DNA of 64,000 bases from Flavobacterium sharifuzzamanii (GCF_003254585.1 NZ_QJGZ01000037.1:62001-126000), one strand, 5' to 3'. Shown: positions 29,209 to 40,870, counted from the stretch's first letter. Notes: a model not told the origin generated them from the sequence alone. Numbers and translations: made by a program.

Positions 29209-29577
29209 ATGGTACAACAAGAATCAAGACTAAAAGTAGCAGATAACACGGGAGCTAAAGAAGTTTTAACTATTCGTGTTTTAGGAGGTACTAAAAGAAG
29301 ATATGCCTCTGTTGGTGACAAAATTGTAGTTTCTATCAAAGATGCAACTCCAAACGGAAACGTGAAAAAAGGAGCTGTTTCAACTGCAGTTGTTGTGCGT
29401 ACTAAAAAAGAAGTGAGAAGAGCTGATGGTTCTTATATCCGTTTCGATGACAATGCATGTGTTCTTTTGAATGCTGCAGGTGAAATGAGAGGAACTCGTG
29501 TTTTTGGTCCGGTAGCAAGAGAACTTCGTGAAAAACAATTCATGAAAATTGTATCATTAGCACCAGAAGTGCTTTAA
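29209..29577 (+). CDS. rplN: 50S ribosomal protein L14
   Basis: A 122-aa L14 at the subunit interface. [18 protein letters not shown] and the [12 protein letters not shown] ending are characteristic. It is 12 nt before rplX. Confidence 0.99.
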
Positions 29578-29589
29578 TTCGTTTTTAAG

Positions 29590-29904
29590 ATGATAAAGCT
29601 AAAAATAAAATCAGGAGATATCGTAAGAGTTATTGCTGGAGACCATAAAGGTGCTGAAGGTAAAGTTTTACGTGTTTACCGTGAGAAAAATAAAGCGATA
29701 GTTGAAGGTGTAAACATGGTTTCAAAACATACAAAACCAAGTGCTAAAAACCCTCAAGGTGGTATCGTTAAGAAAGAGGCTTCTATTCAAATTTCTAACA
29801 TTTCTCTAATTGATCCTAAAACTAAGGAAACAACTAGAGTAGGTATTAGAGTAGAAGGAGATAAGAAAGTAAGATTTTCAAAAAAATCTAATCAAGTACT
29901 ATAG
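29590..29904 (+). CDS. rplX: 50S ribosomal protein L24
   Basis: A 104-aa L24, an assembly-initiator protein of the 50S subunit. The KOW motif [19 protein letters not shown] occupies residues near 8-30, followed by [19 protein letters not shown]. It is 2 nt before rplE. Confidence 0.98.
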   Translation: MIKLKIKSGDIVRVIAGDHKGAEGKVLRVYREKNKAIVEGVNMVSKHTKPSAKNPQGGIVKKEASIQISNISLIDPKTKETTRVGIRVEGDKKVRFSKKSNQVL

Positions 29905-29906
29905 TA

Positions 29907-30458
29907 ATGGCATATACACCTAGACTAAAAGAAGAATATAAGAGTAGAGTAATCTCTGCTCTTAAAGAAGAGTTCGGATATACAAACGTAATGCAAGTTC
30001 CTAAACTTGAAAAAATCGTTTTGAGCCGTGGAGTTGGTGCAGCTGTATCTGATAAAAAACTTATTGACTATGCAGTTGATGAGTTAACAAAGATCACTGG
30101 ACAAAAAGCAGTTTCTACAATCTCTAAAAAAGACGTTGCGTCTTTCAAATTGAGAAAAGGAATGCCTATTGGAGCAAAAGTTACTTTACGTGGAGAAAGA
30201 ATGTATGAGTTTTTAGATAGACTTATTACTTCTGCTTTGCCACGTGTTAGAGATTTTAGTGGTATTAAAGCTACTGGTTTCGACGGAAGAGGTAACTACA
30301 ATCTTGGAGTTTTAGAGCAAATCATTTTCCCAGAAATTGATATTGACAAAGTGAACAAAATTTCAGGAATGGATATTACTTTTGTTACTACTGCAAAAAC
30401 AGACAAGGAAGCAAAGTCATTATTGGCTGAATTAGGATTACCTTTTAAAAAGAATTAA
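29907..30458 (+). CDS. rplE: 50S ribosomal protein L5
   Basis: A 183-aa L5, part of the central protuberance with 5S rRNA. It shows [13 protein letters not shown], the [17 protein letters not shown] loop and the [14 protein letters not shown] segment. It is 3 nt before rpsN. Confidence 0.99.
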   Translation: MAYTPRLKEEYKSRVISALKEEFGYTNVMQVPKLEKIVLSRGVGAAVSDKKLIDYAVDELTKITGQKAVSTISKKDVASFKLRKGMPIGAKVTLRGERMYEFLDRLITSALPRVRDFSGIKATGFDGRGNYNLGVLEQIIFPEIDIDKVNKISGMDITFVTTAKTDKEAKSLLAELGLPFKKN

Positions 30459-30461
30459 GAC

Positions 30462-30731
30462 ATGGCTAAAGAATCAATGAAAGCCCGCGAGGTGAAAAGA
30501 GAGAAAACGGTAGCTAAGTATGCTGAGAAGAGAAAAGCTTTATTAGAAGCTGGAGACTACGAAGGTTTGCAAAGATTGCCTAAAAATGCTTCACCAGTTC
30601 GTTTACACAACCGTTGTAAATTAACAGGTAGACCAAGAGGTTATATCCGTCAATTCGGTATTTCACGTGTAACTTTCCGTGAAATGGCTAACAATGGATT
30701 AATTCCAGGTGTTAAAAAGGCATCTTGGTAA
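30462..30731 (+). CDS. rpsN: 30S ribosomal protein S14, zinc-free long form
   Basis: An 89-aa S14 of the long type without the CxxC zinc ribbon: only one cysteine, in [12 protein letters not shown]. The C-terminal [18 protein letters not shown] is typical. A promoter for rpsH overlaps its last codons. Confidence 0.98.
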
Positions 30732-30755
30732 TCTCGCAATAAGTTATTACTTTTG
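30725..30755 (+). promoter_or_regulatory. Internal promoter before rpsH
   Basis: TTG at 30725-30727, 20-nt spacer, TACTTTTG at 30748-30755: a full consensus match, the TTG lying within the end of rpsN. Transcription would begin near 30761, inside the spc part of the cluster. Confidence 0.75.
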
Positions 30756-30787
30756 CAAACCAAAAAATAATTTTAATTGATTAAAGG

Positions 30788-30811
30788 TTCGGGAGACGGG
30801 TGTCTCCCGAA
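30788..30811 (+). promoter_or_regulatory. Perfect 10-bp hairpin in the rpsH leader
   Basis: TTCGGGAGAC pairs perfectly with GTCTCCCGAA around a GGGT loop. No T tract follows, so it is unlikely to be a terminator. It ends 24 nt before the rpsH ATG. It could be a regulatory site for S8 or a stabilising or processing element; function is inferred. Confidence 0.7.
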
Positions 30812-30835
30812 AACCATAATCGCAATCAAATACAT

Positions 30836-31234
30836 ATGTATACAGATCCTATTGCAGATTATTTGACTAGAGTTCGTAACGCTGTGGCTGCAAACCACAA
30901 AGTTGTTGAAATTCCGGCATCTAATCTTAAAAAAGAGATAACTAAGATCTTATTTGATCAAGGTTACATCTTAAGTTACAAATTTGAGCAGAACACGGTT
31001 CAAGGTTCTATCAAAATTGCTTTAAAGTATGATAAAGATACGAAAGAGCCTGTAATTAAAGATATTCAAAGAATTAGTAAACCTGGTTTACGTAAGTACG
31101 CAGGTGCTGCCAAATTACCAAGAATCCTTAACGGATTAGGAATTGCTATCGTTTCTACATCAAAAGGTTTGATGACTGGAAAGCAAGCAAAGCAATTAAA
31201 TGTAGGTGGTGAGGTAATTTGTTACGTATACTAA
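30836..31234 (+). CDS. rpsH: 30S ribosomal protein S8
   Basis: A 132-aa S8 that binds the central domain of 16S rRNA and represses the spc operon in E. coli. The ATG at 30836 (MYTDPIADYLTRVRNA) is the family start; an in-frame codon at 30800 falls within the leader hairpin and adds 12 unrelated residues. The C-terminal STSKGLMTGKQAKQLNVGGEV signature is intact. A 104-nt gap with its own promoter and hairpin precedes it. Confidence 0.98.
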   Translation: MYTDPIADYLTRVRNAVAANHKVVEIPASNLKKEITKILFDQGYILSYKFEQNTVQGSIKIALKYDKDTKEPVIKDIQRISKPGLRKYAGAAKLPRILNGLGIAIVSTSKGLMTGKQAKQLNVGGEVICYVY

Positions 31235-31252
31235 TTTTAAACACTAGATAAG

Positions 31253-31795
31253 ATGTCAAGAATAGGTAAAAGCCCAATTGTAATTCCTGCTGGTGTAACT
31301 GTTGAAGTTAAAGACGGTAGTATTACGGTAAAAGGAAAAAAAGGTCAACTAACTCAGGAGTTTTCGGACGTAACTGTAAAAGTTGAAGGTGATCAAATCA
31401 TAGTTGAAAGATCATCTGATTATAAAGACCAAAGAGCAAAACACGGATTATACAGAGCATTAATCAGTAATATGATTGTTGGTGTATCTGAAGGTTTTAC
31501 AAAAGAACTTGAATTAGTTGGAGTTGGTTATAGAGCTTCAAACCAAGGACAAAAGTTAGATTTAGCTCTTGGATATTCTCACAATATTGTTTTAGAAATT
31601 GCTCCAGAAGTATCTTTAGAAACAATATCTGAAAAAGGTAAGAACCCAATCGTAAAATTAACATCATTTGATAAACAACTTTTAGGACAAGTTGCTGCGA
31701 AAATCAGAGGTTTCCGTAAGCCAGAGCCATACAAAGGAAAAGGTGTTAAATTTGTGGGTGAAGTATTAAGAAGAAAAGCAGGTAAATCAGCTTAA
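31253..31795 (+). CDS. rplF: 50S ribosomal protein L6
   Basis: A 180-aa L6 near the sarcin-ricin loop. [15 protein letters not shown] and the C-terminal [16 protein letters not shown] motif are typical. It is 18 nt after rpsH. Confidence 0.99.
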   Translation: MSRIGKSPIVIPAGVTVEVKDGSITVKGKKGQLTQEFSDVTVKVEGDQIIVERSSDYKDQRAKHGLYRALISNMIVGVSEGFTKELELVGVGYRASNQGQKLDLALGYSHNIVLEIAPEVSLETISEKGKNPIVKLTSFDKQLLGQVAAKIRGFRKPEPYKGKGVKFVGEVLRRKAGKSA

Positions 31796-31806
31796 AATAT
31801 AAGATT

Positions 31807-32157
31807 ATGTCATTAACAAAATCTGAAAGAAGACAGAGAATTAAATTCAGAATTAGAAAATCGGTTAGTGGTACTGCTGCAAGACCTAGACTTTCTGTTT
31901 TTAGAAGTAATAAAGAAATTTACGCTCAAATCATTGATGATGTAAATGGAGTTACTATCTTAGCTGCATCTTCTAGAGAAAAAGAAATAGGAAAAGGTAC
32001 TAACGTTGAAGTAGCTGCTGCTGTTGGAAAACTAGTTGCGGAGAAAGCGTTAAAAGCTGGGATTGATACCATCACTTTTGACAGAGGTGGATATTTATAT
32101 CACGGTCGTATTAAATCATTAGCAGAAGGCGCAAGAGCCGCTGGACTTAAATTCTAA
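31807..32157 (+). CDS. rplR: 50S ribosomal protein L18
   Basis: A 116-aa L18 that binds 5S r[22 protein letters not shown] and the [23 protein letters not shown] ending are typical. It is 11 nt after rplF. Confidence 0.99.
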   Translation: MSLTKSERRQRIKFRIRKSVSGTAARPRLSVFRSNKEIYAQIIDDVNGVTILAASSREKEIGKGTNVEVAAAVGKLVAEKALKAGIDTITFDRGGYLYHGRIKSLAEGARAAGLKF

Positions 32158-32163
32158 TATATT

Positions 32164-32685
32164 ATGTCTAAATACAAAAATGTAGAATTGGTAAAACCTA
32201 GTGGTCTTGAATTAAAAGATCGTCTAGTTAGTGTTAATCGTGTTACTAAAGTTACAAAAGGAGGTAGAGCTTTTGGTTTTTCTGCTATTGTAGTTGTAGG
32301 TGATGAAAATGGAGTAGTTGGTCATGGATTAGGTAAATCTAAAGACGTTTCTGAGGCAATTGCGAAAGCAGTAGAAGATGCTAAGAAAAACTTAGTTAGA
32401 ATTCCTTTGAATGGACAATCTGTTCCTCACGAGCAAAAAGGTAAATTTGGTGGTGCACGTGTATTCTTAATTCCAGCGTCTCATGGTACTGGAGTTATTG
32501 CTGGTGGAGCTGTTCGTTCAGTTCTTGAGTCAGTAGGTATTCACGATGTATTGTCTAAATCTCAAGGATCATCAAATCCACATAACGTAGTAAAAGCAAC
32601 TTTTGATGCTTTATTGCAAATGAGAAGCGCTCATACTGTTGCAAAACAGAGAGGTGTTTCTTTAGAGAAAGTTTTTAAAGGTTAA
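32164..32685 (+). CDS. rpsE: 30S ribosomal protein S5
   Basis: A 173-aa S5 contributing to decoding accuracy. It has the [18 protein letters not shown] segment of the double-stranded-RNA-binding-like domain and [15 protein letters not shown] in the second domain. It is 6 nt after rplR. Confidence 0.99.
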
Positions 32686-32696
32686 TTCAGGAAATT

Positions 32697-32879
32697 ATGG
32701 CTAAATTATTAGTAAAACAAGTAAGAAGCAAAATCAACTGTCCTCTTTCTCAAAAGAGAGGGTTGGAAGCTTTAGGTCTACGTAAAATTGGACAAGTTGT
32801 GGAGCATGAGTCAAATCCTGCTATCCTTGGGATGATAAACAAAGTTAAACACTTAGTTTCTGTAGAAGAAGCTAAATAA
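32697..32879 (+). CDS. rpmD: 50S ribosomal protein L30
   Basis: A 60-aa L30. The [27 protein letters not shown] segment spans the family signature. It lies between rpsE and rplO with 11-nt gaps on both sides. Confidence 0.97.
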   Translation: MAKLLVKQVRSKINCPLSQKRGLEALGLRKIGQVVEHESNPAILGMINKVKHLVSVEEAK

Positions 32880-32890
32880 CAAATACTGTT

Positions 32891-33343
32891 ATGAATTTAA
32901 GTAACTTACAACCTGCTGAGGGGTCTACACACAATCAAAATAAAAGATTAGGTAGAGGAGAAGGTTCTGGAAAAGGTGGTACCGCTGCACGTGGACACAA
33001 AGGAGCAAAATCTCGTTCTGGTTATTCTAAAAAGATTGGTTTTGAAGGAGGGCAGATGCCACTTCAAAGACGTGTACCTAAGTTTGGTTTCAAAAACATC
33101 AATCGTAAAGAATACGAAGGTGTTAATTTAGATACTCTTCAATTATTAGTTGATAACGGTGTAATTACTGATTCTGTTTCTATGACAGATTTCGTAGCAA
33201 ATCGTCTAGCTACTAAAAATGAAATCGTTAAGATTTTAGGTAGAGGAGAATTGAAAGCAAAATTAAAAGTAACTGCCCACAAATTTACTGCTACTGCAAA
33301 AGCTGCTATTGAAGCTGCTGGTGGAGAAGCTGTAACTATATAA
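32891..33343 (+). CDS. rplO: 50S ribosomal protein L15
   Basis: A 150-aa L15, a late assembly protein. The extended Gly/Lys/Arg-rich N terminus (RLGRGEGSGKGGTAARGHKG) and FEGGQMPLQRRVPKFGF are typical. It is 13 nt before secY. Confidence 0.99.
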   Translation: MNLSNLQPAEGSTHNQNKRLGRGEGSGKGGTAARGHKGAKSRSGYSKKIGFEGGQMPLQRRVPKFGFKNINRKEYEGVNLDTLQLLVDNGVITDSVSMTDFVANRLATKNEIVKILGRGELKAKLKVTAHKFTATAKAAIEAAGGEAVTI

Positions 33344-33356
33344 CTTATCTATTAAG

Positions 33357-34703
33357 ATGAAGAAATTTATTGAATCAATAAGTAATGTTTGGAAAATCGA
33401 AGAACTAAAAAATAGAATCTTAATTACATTAGGATTACTTTTAGTATATCGTTTTGGAGCACACGTTACGCTTCCTGGAATTGACGCAACGCAATTGACT
33501 GGTTTAGCGGGACAAACTAAAAATGGTCTAGGATCTATTCTAGACATGTTCACCGGGGGTGCTTTCTCTAAGGCTTCAGTTTTTGCCTTAGGTATCATGC
33601 CTTATATTTCTGCGTCTATTGTTGTTCAGTTGATGGGGATTGCGATTCCATATTTGCAAAAACTTCAAAATGATGGGGAAAGTGGTAGAAAAAAGATTAA
33701 TCAAATCACTCGTTGGTTGACAATCGCTATCACATTGGTTCAAGGTCCAACTTATATCTATAATTTATACAGAACATTGCCTAGTAATGCATTTTTGCTA
33801 GGCTTTAATTCTCCTGAATTTTTGTTCTCGTCTGTTATCATTTTGGTTACTGGTACAATTTTTGCTATGTGGCTGGGTGAGAAAATTACAGATAAAGGTA
33901 TTGGAAATGGTATTTCATTGTTAATTATGGTTGGTATTTTAGCTCGTTTACCACAAGCTTTTATCCAAGAGTTTACAACTCGTGTTACCAATAACAATGG
34001 AGGTCCAATGTTATTAGTTATTGAAATTATTGTGTGGTTATTAGTTATCATTTCTTGTGTATTGCTTACAATGGCAGTACGTAGAATCCCTGTTCAGTAT
34101 GCTCGTCGTACAACTACAGGAGATTACGAGCAAGATTTGGCAGGAGGTAATAGACAATGGATTCCTCTAAAGCTTAATGCTTCTGGAGTTATGCCAATTA
34201 TTTTTGCTCAGGCAATTATGTTTATTCCTGCGGCTGTAGCTGGATTGTCTAAATCAGATACATCACAATCTATTGTTGGTGCATTTAGTAATATGTTTGG
34301 TTTCTGGTATAATTTTGTTTTTGCAACTTTAATTATTGTATTTACATTCTTTTATACTGCAATCACAGTACCTACTAACAAAATGGCTGATGATTTAAAG
34401 AGAAGCGGCGGTTTTATTCCTGGAGTTCGTCCTGGAGCAGAAACTTCTGATTTCCTTGATAAGGTGATGTCTTTAATAACTTTCCCAGGATCTTTATTCC
34501 TTGCTTTGATTGCTGTGTTCCCAGCTATTGTTGTAAGTATTATGGATGTACAACAATCTTGGGCAATGTTTTTTGGAGGTACCTCATTAATAATTATGGT
34601 TGGTGTTGCAATAGATACTATTCAACAAATCAATTCATACTTGTTAAACAAACATTATGATGGTTTAATGAAGACTGGTAAAAATAGAAAAGCGGTAGCT
34701 TAA
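33357..34703 (+). CDS. secY: Protein translocase subunit SecY
   Basis: A 448-aa channel subunit of the Sec translocon with ten predicted membrane helices. It begins with the amphipathic [17 protein letters not shown] and has the plug and pore region [12 protein letters not shown]. The cytoplasmic loop PVQYARR and the C-terminal loop with FIPGVRPG are also present. It moves unfolded proteins through or into the inner membrane. It is placed between rplO and infA as is usual. Confidence 0.99.
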   Translation: MKKFIESISNVWKIEELKNRILITLGLLLVYRFGAHVTLPGIDATQLTGLAGQTKNGLGSILDMFTGGAFSKASVFALGIMPYISASIVVQLMGIAIPYLQKLQNDGESGRKKINQITRWLTIAITLVQGPTYIYNLYRTLPSNAFLLGFNSPEFLFSSVIILVTGTIFAMWLGEKITDKGIGNGISLLIMVGILARLPQAFIQEFTTRVTNNNGGPMLLVIEIIVWLLVIISCVLLTMAVRRIPVQYARRTTTGDYEQDLAGGNRQWIPLKLNASGVMPIIFAQAIMFIPAAVAGLSKSDTSQSIVGAFSNMFGFWYNFVFATLIIVFTFFYTAITVPTNKMADDLKRSGGFIPGVRPGAETSDFLDKVMSLITFPGSLFLALIAVFPAIVVSIMDVQQSWAMFFGGTSLIIMVGVAIDTIQQINSYLLNKHYDGLMKTGKNRKAVA

Positions 34704-34710
34704 TATATTT

Positions 34711-34926
34711 ATGGCAAAACAATCAGCAATAGAACAAGACGGATCAATCATTGAAGCATTATCAAATGCGATGTTCCGTGTAGAGTTAGAAAATGGACAT
34801 ATTGTAATTGCTCATATTTCTGGTAAAATGCGAATGCATTACATCAAATTATTACCTGGTGATAAAGTGAAACTAGAAATGAGTCCTTACGATTTGTCAA
34901 AAGCAAGAATTACTTATCGATATTAA
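34711..34926 (+). CDS. infA: Translation initiation factor IF-1
   Basis: A 71-aa OB-fold protein that blocks the A site during initiation. [29 protein letters not shown] and the [14 protein letters not shown] ending match the family, with Ser/Ile in place of the more common terminal residues. It is 7 nt after secY. Confidence 0.98.
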   Translation: MAKQSAIEQDGSIIEALSNAMFRVELENGHIVIAHISGKMRMHYIKLLPGDKVKLEMSPYDLSKARITYRY

Positions 34927-34938
34927 AGGATATTCACT

Positions 34939-35055
34939 ATGAAAGTTAGAGCATCAGTAAAAAAGAGAAGTGCCGAGTGCATTATCGTGCGTAGAAAAGG
35001 GAGACTGTACGTAATAAACAAAAAGAATCCTAGATTTAAACAAAGACAAGGATAA
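34939..35055 (+). CDS. rpmJ: 50S ribosomal protein L36, zinc-free form
   Basis: A 38-aa L36: starts [14 protein letters not shown] and ends [10 protein letters not shown]. Three of the four zinc ligands of the C+ form are replaced, leaving a single cysteine (C14), so it should not bind zinc. It lies between infA (12 nt) and rpsM (2 nt), the standard place. An AAAGGA stretch precedes the ATG by about 9 nt, one of few SD-like sites here. Confidence 0.97.
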
Positions 35056-35057
35056 TT

Positions 35058-35432
35058 ATGGCAAGAATAGCAGGGGTAGATATCCCAAAAAACAAAAGAG
35101 GTGTTATCGCACTTACCTACATCTTCGGATTAGGAAAAAGTAGAGCTATTGAGATTTTAGAAAAAGCTCAAGTTAGCCAAGATAAAAAAGTTCAAGATTG
35201 GAATGATGATGAGATCGGAGCAATTCGTGAAGCTGTTTCATTTTACAAAATCGAAGGAGAATTACGTTCTGAAATTTCTTTAAACATTAAACGTTTAATG
35301 GATATTGGATGTTACAGAGGTATTCGTCATAGATCTGGTCTTCCATTAAGAGGGCAAAGAACTAAAAACAACTCAAGAACAAGAAAAGGTAAAAGAAAAA
35401 CTGTTGCTAACAAGAAAAAAGCAACTAAATAA
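35058..35432 (+). CDS. rpsM: 30S ribosomal protein S13
   Basis: A 124-aa S13 in the 30S head, contacting the 50S subunit. [24 protein letters not shown] and the [22 protein letters not shown] tail are typical. It is 2 nt after rpmJ. Confidence 0.99.
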   Translation: MARIAGVDIPKNKRGVIALTYIFGLGKSRAIEILEKAQVSQDKKVQDWNDDEIGAIREAVSFYKIEGELRSEISLNIKRLMDIGCYRGIRHRSGLPLRGQRTKNNSRTRKGKRKTVANKKKATK

Positions 35433-35440
35433 TAAGTAAT

Positions 35441-35824
35441 ATGGCTAAAGCAACTGCAAAAAAACGTAAAGTTATCGTTGAATCAACGGGTGAGGCTCAT
35501 ATTTCTGCCACTTTTAATAACATTATTATTTCTTTGACTAATAAGAAAGGTGAAGTTATCTCTTGGTCTTCAGCTGGTAAAATGGGTTTCAGAGGTTCTA
35601 AAAAGAACACTCCTTACGCAGCTCAAATGGCAGCAGAAGATTGCGCTAAAGTAGCACTTGAGGCAGGACTTAAAAAAGTGAAAGTTTATGTAAAAGGACC
35701 AGGTAACGGACGTGAGTCTGCTATCCGTTCTATTCATAACGGTGGAATTGAAGTTACTGAAATTATTGATGTTACTCCAATGCCACACAACGGATGTCGT
35801 CCTCCAAAAAGACGTAGAGTTTAA
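35441..35824 (+). CDS. rpsK: 30S ribosomal protein S11
   Basis: A 127-aa S11 forming the platform near the Shine-Dalgarno duplex. [17 protein letters not shown], the [17 protein letters not shown] loop and [15 protein letters not shown] are typical. Eight nt after rpsM; a 91-nt gap follows before rpsD. Confidence 0.99.
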   Translation: MAKATAKKRKVIVESTGEAHISATFNNIIISLTNKKGEVISWSSAGKMGFRGSKKNTPYAAQMAAEDCAKVALEAGLKKVKVYVKGPGNGRESAIRSIHNGGIEVTEIIDVTPMPHNGCRPPKRRRV

Positions 35825-35915
35825 TTTTTTATTTTTATAGTATAAACAAGGGAGAACATAGATTATCGAAGGATTAGACCTGAATTCATAATTTCTACCT
35901 TAAATTTTTTTTAAA

Positions 35916-36521
35916 ATGGCAAGATATACTGGTCCTAAAACCAAAATCGCTCGTAAATTTGGCGAGGCAATCTTCGGAGATGATAAATCTTTCGAAAAAA
36001 GAAATTACCCACCTGGACAACACGGGATGGCTAAAAAAAGAGGAAAAAAATCTGAGTACGCTGTTCAGTTAATGGAAAAGCAAAAAGCTAAATATTCTTA
36101 CGGAATTTTAGAAAAACAATTCAGAAATTTATTCGAAAAAGCATCAGCGACTAAAGGAGTAACTGGTGAAGTTTTATTACAATTATGCGAAGCAAGATTA
36201 GATAATGTTGTTTTTAGAATGGGAATTGCTCCATCTAGAAGAGGTGCGCGTCAAATCGTTTCTCACAGACACGTTACTGTAAATGGAGAGGTTGTTAATA
36301 TTCCTTCTTACCACCTTAAGCCTGGTGATAAAGTTGCAGTTCGTGAAAAATCTAAATCTTTAGAAGCTATCGAACGTTCTTTATCAAATTCAAGTCATGT
36401 TTATGAATGGATTACTTGGAACAATGATCTTAAAGAAGGAACTTTCGTTTCTGTACCTGCGAGACTTCAAATTCCAGAAAACATTAAAGAACAATTAATC
36501 GTAGAGTTGTACAACAAATAA
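35916..36521 (+). CDS. rpsD: 30S ribosomal protein S4, zinc-free form
   Basis: A 201-aa S4, an initiator of 30S assembly and, in E. coli, the repressor of this part of the operon. The N-terminal region ([21 protein letters not shown]) lacks the cysteine cluster of zinc-binding S4. The S4 RNA-binding domain includes [24 protein letters not shown]. It follows an unusually long 91-nt gap that could house a leader; no promoter match or strong hairpin was found there. Confidence 0.99.
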   Translation: MARYTGPKTKIARKFGEAIFGDDKSFEKRNYPPGQHGMAKKRGKKSEYAVQLMEKQKAKYSYGILEKQFRNLFEKASATKGVTGEVLLQLCEARLDNVVFRMGIAPSRRGARQIVSHRHVTVNGEVVNIPSYHLKPGDKVAVREKSKSLEAIERSLSNSSHVYEWITWNNDLKEGTFVSVPARLQIPENIKEQLIVELYNK

Positions 36522-36542
36522 TAATTGACTTAGTCGAAATTT

Positions 36543-37535
36543 ATGGCAATATTTAATTTTCAAAAGCCCGATAAAGTTATCATGATCGATTCAACCGATT
36601 TTGAAGGTAAATTTGAGTTTAGACCTTTAGAGCCTGGTTACGGATTGACAGTTGGTAATGCACTTAGAAGAGTTTTGCTTTCAGCGTTAGAAGGTTATGC
36701 AATTACATCTGTTCGTATCGAAGGTGTAGATCATGAGTTTTCTACTATTTCAGGTGTTGTTGAGGATGTTACCGAAATTATCCTTAATCTAAAACAAGTA
36801 CGTTTCAAACGTCAGATTGAAGATATCGATAATGAATCAGTTACTATTTCTGTTTCTGGTAAAGATCAATTAACAGCAGGTGATTTTCAAAAATTTATCT
36901 CAGGTTTTCAAGTTTTGAATCCAGACCTTGTTATCTGTAATTTAGATTCTAAAATCAAATTGAACTTCGATTTAACAATCGAGAAAGGTAGAGGATACGT
37001 TCCTGCTGAAGAGAACAAAAAACAGAATGCTGCAATTGGAACAATTTTTACAGATTCTATTTTTACTCCGGTAAAAAATGTAAAATATGCAATCGAAAAT
37101 TTCCGTGTAGAGCAAAAAACAGATTACGAAAAATTAGTTTTTGAAATCAAAACTGATGGATCTATTAATCCAAAAGATGCTCTTACTGAAGCTGCTAAAG
37201 TTTTAATTCACCATTTCATGTTATTCTCTGACGAAAGAATTACACTTGAGGCTGACGAAATTGCACAAACAGAATCGTATGATGAAGAGTCATTGCATAT
37301 GAGACAATTGCTTAAAACTAAGCTTGTTGATATGGATTTATCTGTGAGAGCATTAAATTGCTTGAAAGCGGCTGAAGTTGATACACTTGGTGATTTAGTA
37401 TCGTTCAATAAAAATGACCTAATGAAATTCCGTAATTTTGGTAAAAAATCTTTAACAGAACTTGATGAACTTGTTGCAGTGAAGAATTTAACTTTCGGAA
37501 TGGATTTAGCTAAATACAAATTAGATAAAGAATAA
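36543..37535 (+). CDS. rpoA: DNA-directed RNA polymerase subunit alpha
   Basis: A 330-aa alpha subunit. The N-terminal dimerisation domain (about 1-230) includes [23 protein letters not shown]. The C-terminal DNA- and activator-binding domain (about 255-320) includes the helix-hairpin-helix-like [13 protein letters not shown]. It assembles the polymerase core. It sits between rpsD (21-nt gap) and rplQ (62-nt gap). Confidence 0.99.
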   Translation: MAIFNFQKPDKVIMIDSTDFEGKFEFRPLEPGYGLTVGNALRRVLLSALEGYAITSVRIEGVDHEFSTISGVVEDVTEIILNLKQVRFKRQIEDIDNESVTISVSGKDQLTAGDFQKFISGFQVLNPDLVICNLDSKIKLNFDLTIEKGRGYVPAEENKKQNAAIGTIFTDSIFTPVKNVKYAIENFRVEQKTDYEKLVFEIKTDGSINPKDALTEAAKVLIHHFMLFSDERITLEADEIAQTESYDEESLHMRQLLKTKLVDMDLSVRALNCLKAAEVDTLGDLVSFNKNDLMKFRNFGKKSLTELDELVAVKNLTFGMDLAKYKLDKE

Positions 37536-37597
37536 TTTACTTCATATTTTGCTCTCCATAGTGGATCGTAGCAAGATGAAGATAAAAAAAACACGTC

Positions 37598-38089
37598 ATG
37601 AGACACGGAAAAAAATTCAACCACTTAAGCAGACAGACTGGACATAGAAAAGCTATGTTAGCTAATATGGCTTGTTCTCTTATTGAGCACAAACGTATTA
37701 ACACTACTGTTGCTAAAGCTAAAGCGCTTAAACAATTTGTTGAGCCTTTAATCACAAAGTCAAAAGAGGATACGACTCACAATCGTCGTATTGTTTTTGC
37801 TTACTTACGTAACAAATATGCTGTAACTGATTTGTTCAGAGATGTTGCTGCTAAAGTAGGTGACCGTCCAGGTGGATACACTCGTATCATTAAAGTTGGA
37901 AATCGTTTGGGAGATAACGCTGATATGGCGATGATCGAACTTGTTGACTTCAATGAACTTTACAACGGAGGTAAAAAAGAAGTTAAAAAAGCGAAAAGCC
38001 GTCGTGGTGGTAAAGCTAAAAAAGCTGAAACTGCTGCTCCTGAAGCCCCTGCTGCTGAATCAGAAACGACTACTGAAGCTTCTGAATAA
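37598..38089 (+). CDS. rplQ: 50S ribosomal protein L17 with C-terminal extension
   Basis: A 163-aa L17. The conserved part ([20 protein letters not shown] to about residue 125) is followed by a tail of about 35 residues. This tail is first basic ([17 protein letters not shown]) and then a low-complexity Ala, Glu, Pro and Thr stretch. It is the last gene of the ribosomal cluster and is followed by a 14-bp terminator. Confidence 0.98.
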   Translation: MRHGKKFNHLSRQTGHRKAMLANMACSLIEHKRINTTVAKAKALKQFVEPLITKSKEDTTHNRRIVFAYLRNKYAVTDLFRDVAAKVGDRPGGYTRIIKVGNRLGDNADMAMIELVDFNELYNGGKKEVKKAKSRRGGKAKKAETAAPEAPAAESETTTEASE

Positions 38090-38116
38090 TTATGAGAGTA
38101 ATCATTCTATAATATT

Positions 38117-38153
38117 AAAGGATAAACTAATTTTTAGTTTATCCTTTTTTTTT
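38117..38153 (+). terminator. Terminator of the ribosomal cluster
   Basis: A perfect 14-bp stem (AAAGGATAAACTAA with its complement, TTT loop) ends in a run of T. It closes the S10-spc-alpha transcription unit after rplQ. Confidence 0.95.
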
Positions 38154-38231
38154 GATTTTTTTGAAATGAAAGAAATGTAACTTATTTAAAATGATAGGTT
38201 TTATTTTTACGAATGAAAGTTTTAAAAAATC

Positions 38232-38262
38232 TTGGAAGGGCTATTTTAAAGAAGTAAATTTG
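38232..38262 (+). promoter_or_regulatory. Promoter of carA
   Basis: TTG at 38232-38234, 20-nt spacer, TAAATTTG at 38255-38262. The leader would be about 70 nt; I see no strong structure in it. Confidence 0.8.
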
Positions 38263-38336
38263 CAAAATTCTAATTACACTTAAAACCTATGTTTCGGTTT
38301 TATAACTTGATTAAAAAAAACAATACAAATTAAATA

Positions 38337-39446
38337 ATGAAATACACAACACGACAAAGCGCCATTTTATTACTTAGTGACGGAACAATCTTTCACGGAA
38401 AATCTATCGGAATCAGCGGTAAAACTTTTGGTGAAGTTTGTTTTAATACTGGAATGACAGGGTATCAGGAAATCTTTACTGACCCTTCTTATTTCGGACA
38501 AATTATGGTTGCTACAAATACACATATCGGAAACTATGGTGTTAATGATTCTGAAGTTGAATCTGATAGTATTAAAATTGCCGGTTTAGTTTGTAAAAAC
38601 TTTAGTTTTAATTATTCTAGAGAAAATGCTTCTGGGAGTTTAGAAGATTATTTCACTAAACAAAATTTGATCTGTATTTCTGATGTTGATACGCGTGCAC
38701 TTGTAAGCTACATCCGCGATAATGGCGCAATGAATGCTGTTATTTGTACAGATGGTACTTCAATCGAGGATTTGAAAAAAGAATTGGCTAATGTGCCAAA
38801 TATGGAAGGTTTGGAGTTGGCATCAAAAGTTTCTACTAAAGAGCCATACTTCTTTGGAAACGAAAATGCTACTTATAAAATCTCGGCTTTAGATCTTGGT
38901 ATCAAAAAGAATATTTTGAGAAATCTTGCCAAAAGAGATTGTTATATTAAGGTGTATCCTTTCGATTCAACTTACAAGGATATGTCTGAGTTTAATCCAG
39001 ATGGGTATTTCTTGTCAAATGGACCTGGAGATCCAGATCCTTTATTCGGAGCAATTCAGGTTGCAAAAGAAATTTTGGAAGATAATAAACCTTTATTCGG
39101 AATCTGTTTAGGGCACCAAGTGATTGGTCTTGCAAATGGTATTGAAACTTATAAAATGTTTAATGGGCACAGAGGAATTAATCACCCAGTTAAGAACATT
39201 ATTACAGGTAAAGGTGAAATAACTTCTCAGAATCATGGGTTTGCCGTTAGAAAAGAACAATTAGAAAATCATCCAGAGTTAGAAATTACTCACTTGCATT
39301 TAAATGATGGTACTGTTGCTGGAATGCGAATGAAGAATAAAAATTGCTTTTCAGTTCAATATCACCCAGAGGCTAGTCCAGGACCACACGATTCGTCATA
39401 TTTATTTGACCAATTTGTAGAGAATATTAAAAGTAGCAAAGTCTAA
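38337..39446 (+). CDS. carA: Carbamoyl-phosphate synthase small (glutaminase) subunit
   Basis: A 369-aa subunit that releases ammonia from glutamine for carbamoyl phosphate, the precursor of arginine and pyrimidines. The N-terminal CPSase domain has CFNTGMTGYQE. The C-terminal class I amidotransferase domain has the triad C257 (FGICLGHQ), H343 and E345 (QYHPEAS). carB is not adjacent, as in many Flavobacteria, where the two subunits are separated. It has its own promoter after the ribosomal terminator. Confidence 0.98.
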   Translation: MKYTTRQSAILLLSDGTIFHGKSIGISGKTFGEVCFNTGMTGYQEIFTDPSYFGQIMVATNTHIGNYGVNDSEVESDSIKIAGLVCKNFSFNYSRENASGSLEDYFTKQNLICISDVDTRALVSYIRDNGAMNAVICTDGTSIEDLKKELANVPNMEGLELASKVSTKEPYFFGNENATYKISALDLGIKKNILRNLAKRDCYIKVYPFDSTYKDMSEFNPDGYFLSNGPGDPDPLFGAIQVAKEILEDNKPLFGICLGHQVIGLANGIETYKMFNGHRGINHPVKNIITGKGEITSQNHGFAVRKEQLENHPELEITHLHLNDGTVAGMRMKNKNCFSVQYHPEASPGPHDSSYLFDQFVENIKSSKV

Positions 39447-39545
39447 AACGATGTAGTTAATAAATAAACGGGTTTAATGACTAGAGCTCGTTTATAGTAT
39501 TAAATATTTTTATAATTTCGAAAAAAAAATATAATTTATTAATAA

Positions 39546-40850
<1,305 letters not shown>

Positions 40851-40870
40851 TTGAATAAATTATATATTGG

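Noticed and set aside
28909..29220. Antisense frame over rpsQ
   Set aside because: A shadow of the ribosomal gene; no independent signal.
30800..30835. Longer start for rpsH
   Set aside because: It begins inside the hairpin and adds 12 residues unlike any S8 start; MYTDPIADYL is the expected beginning.
37208..37624. Antisense frame of 138 codons over the end of rpoA
   Set aside because: Shadow of a conserved coding region with low-complexity Ser-rich product and no recognisable start signal.
39465..39495. Weak inverted repeat (TAAACG/CGTTTA) after carA
   Set aside because: Six-base stem with a long loop and no T tract; not enough for a terminator call.
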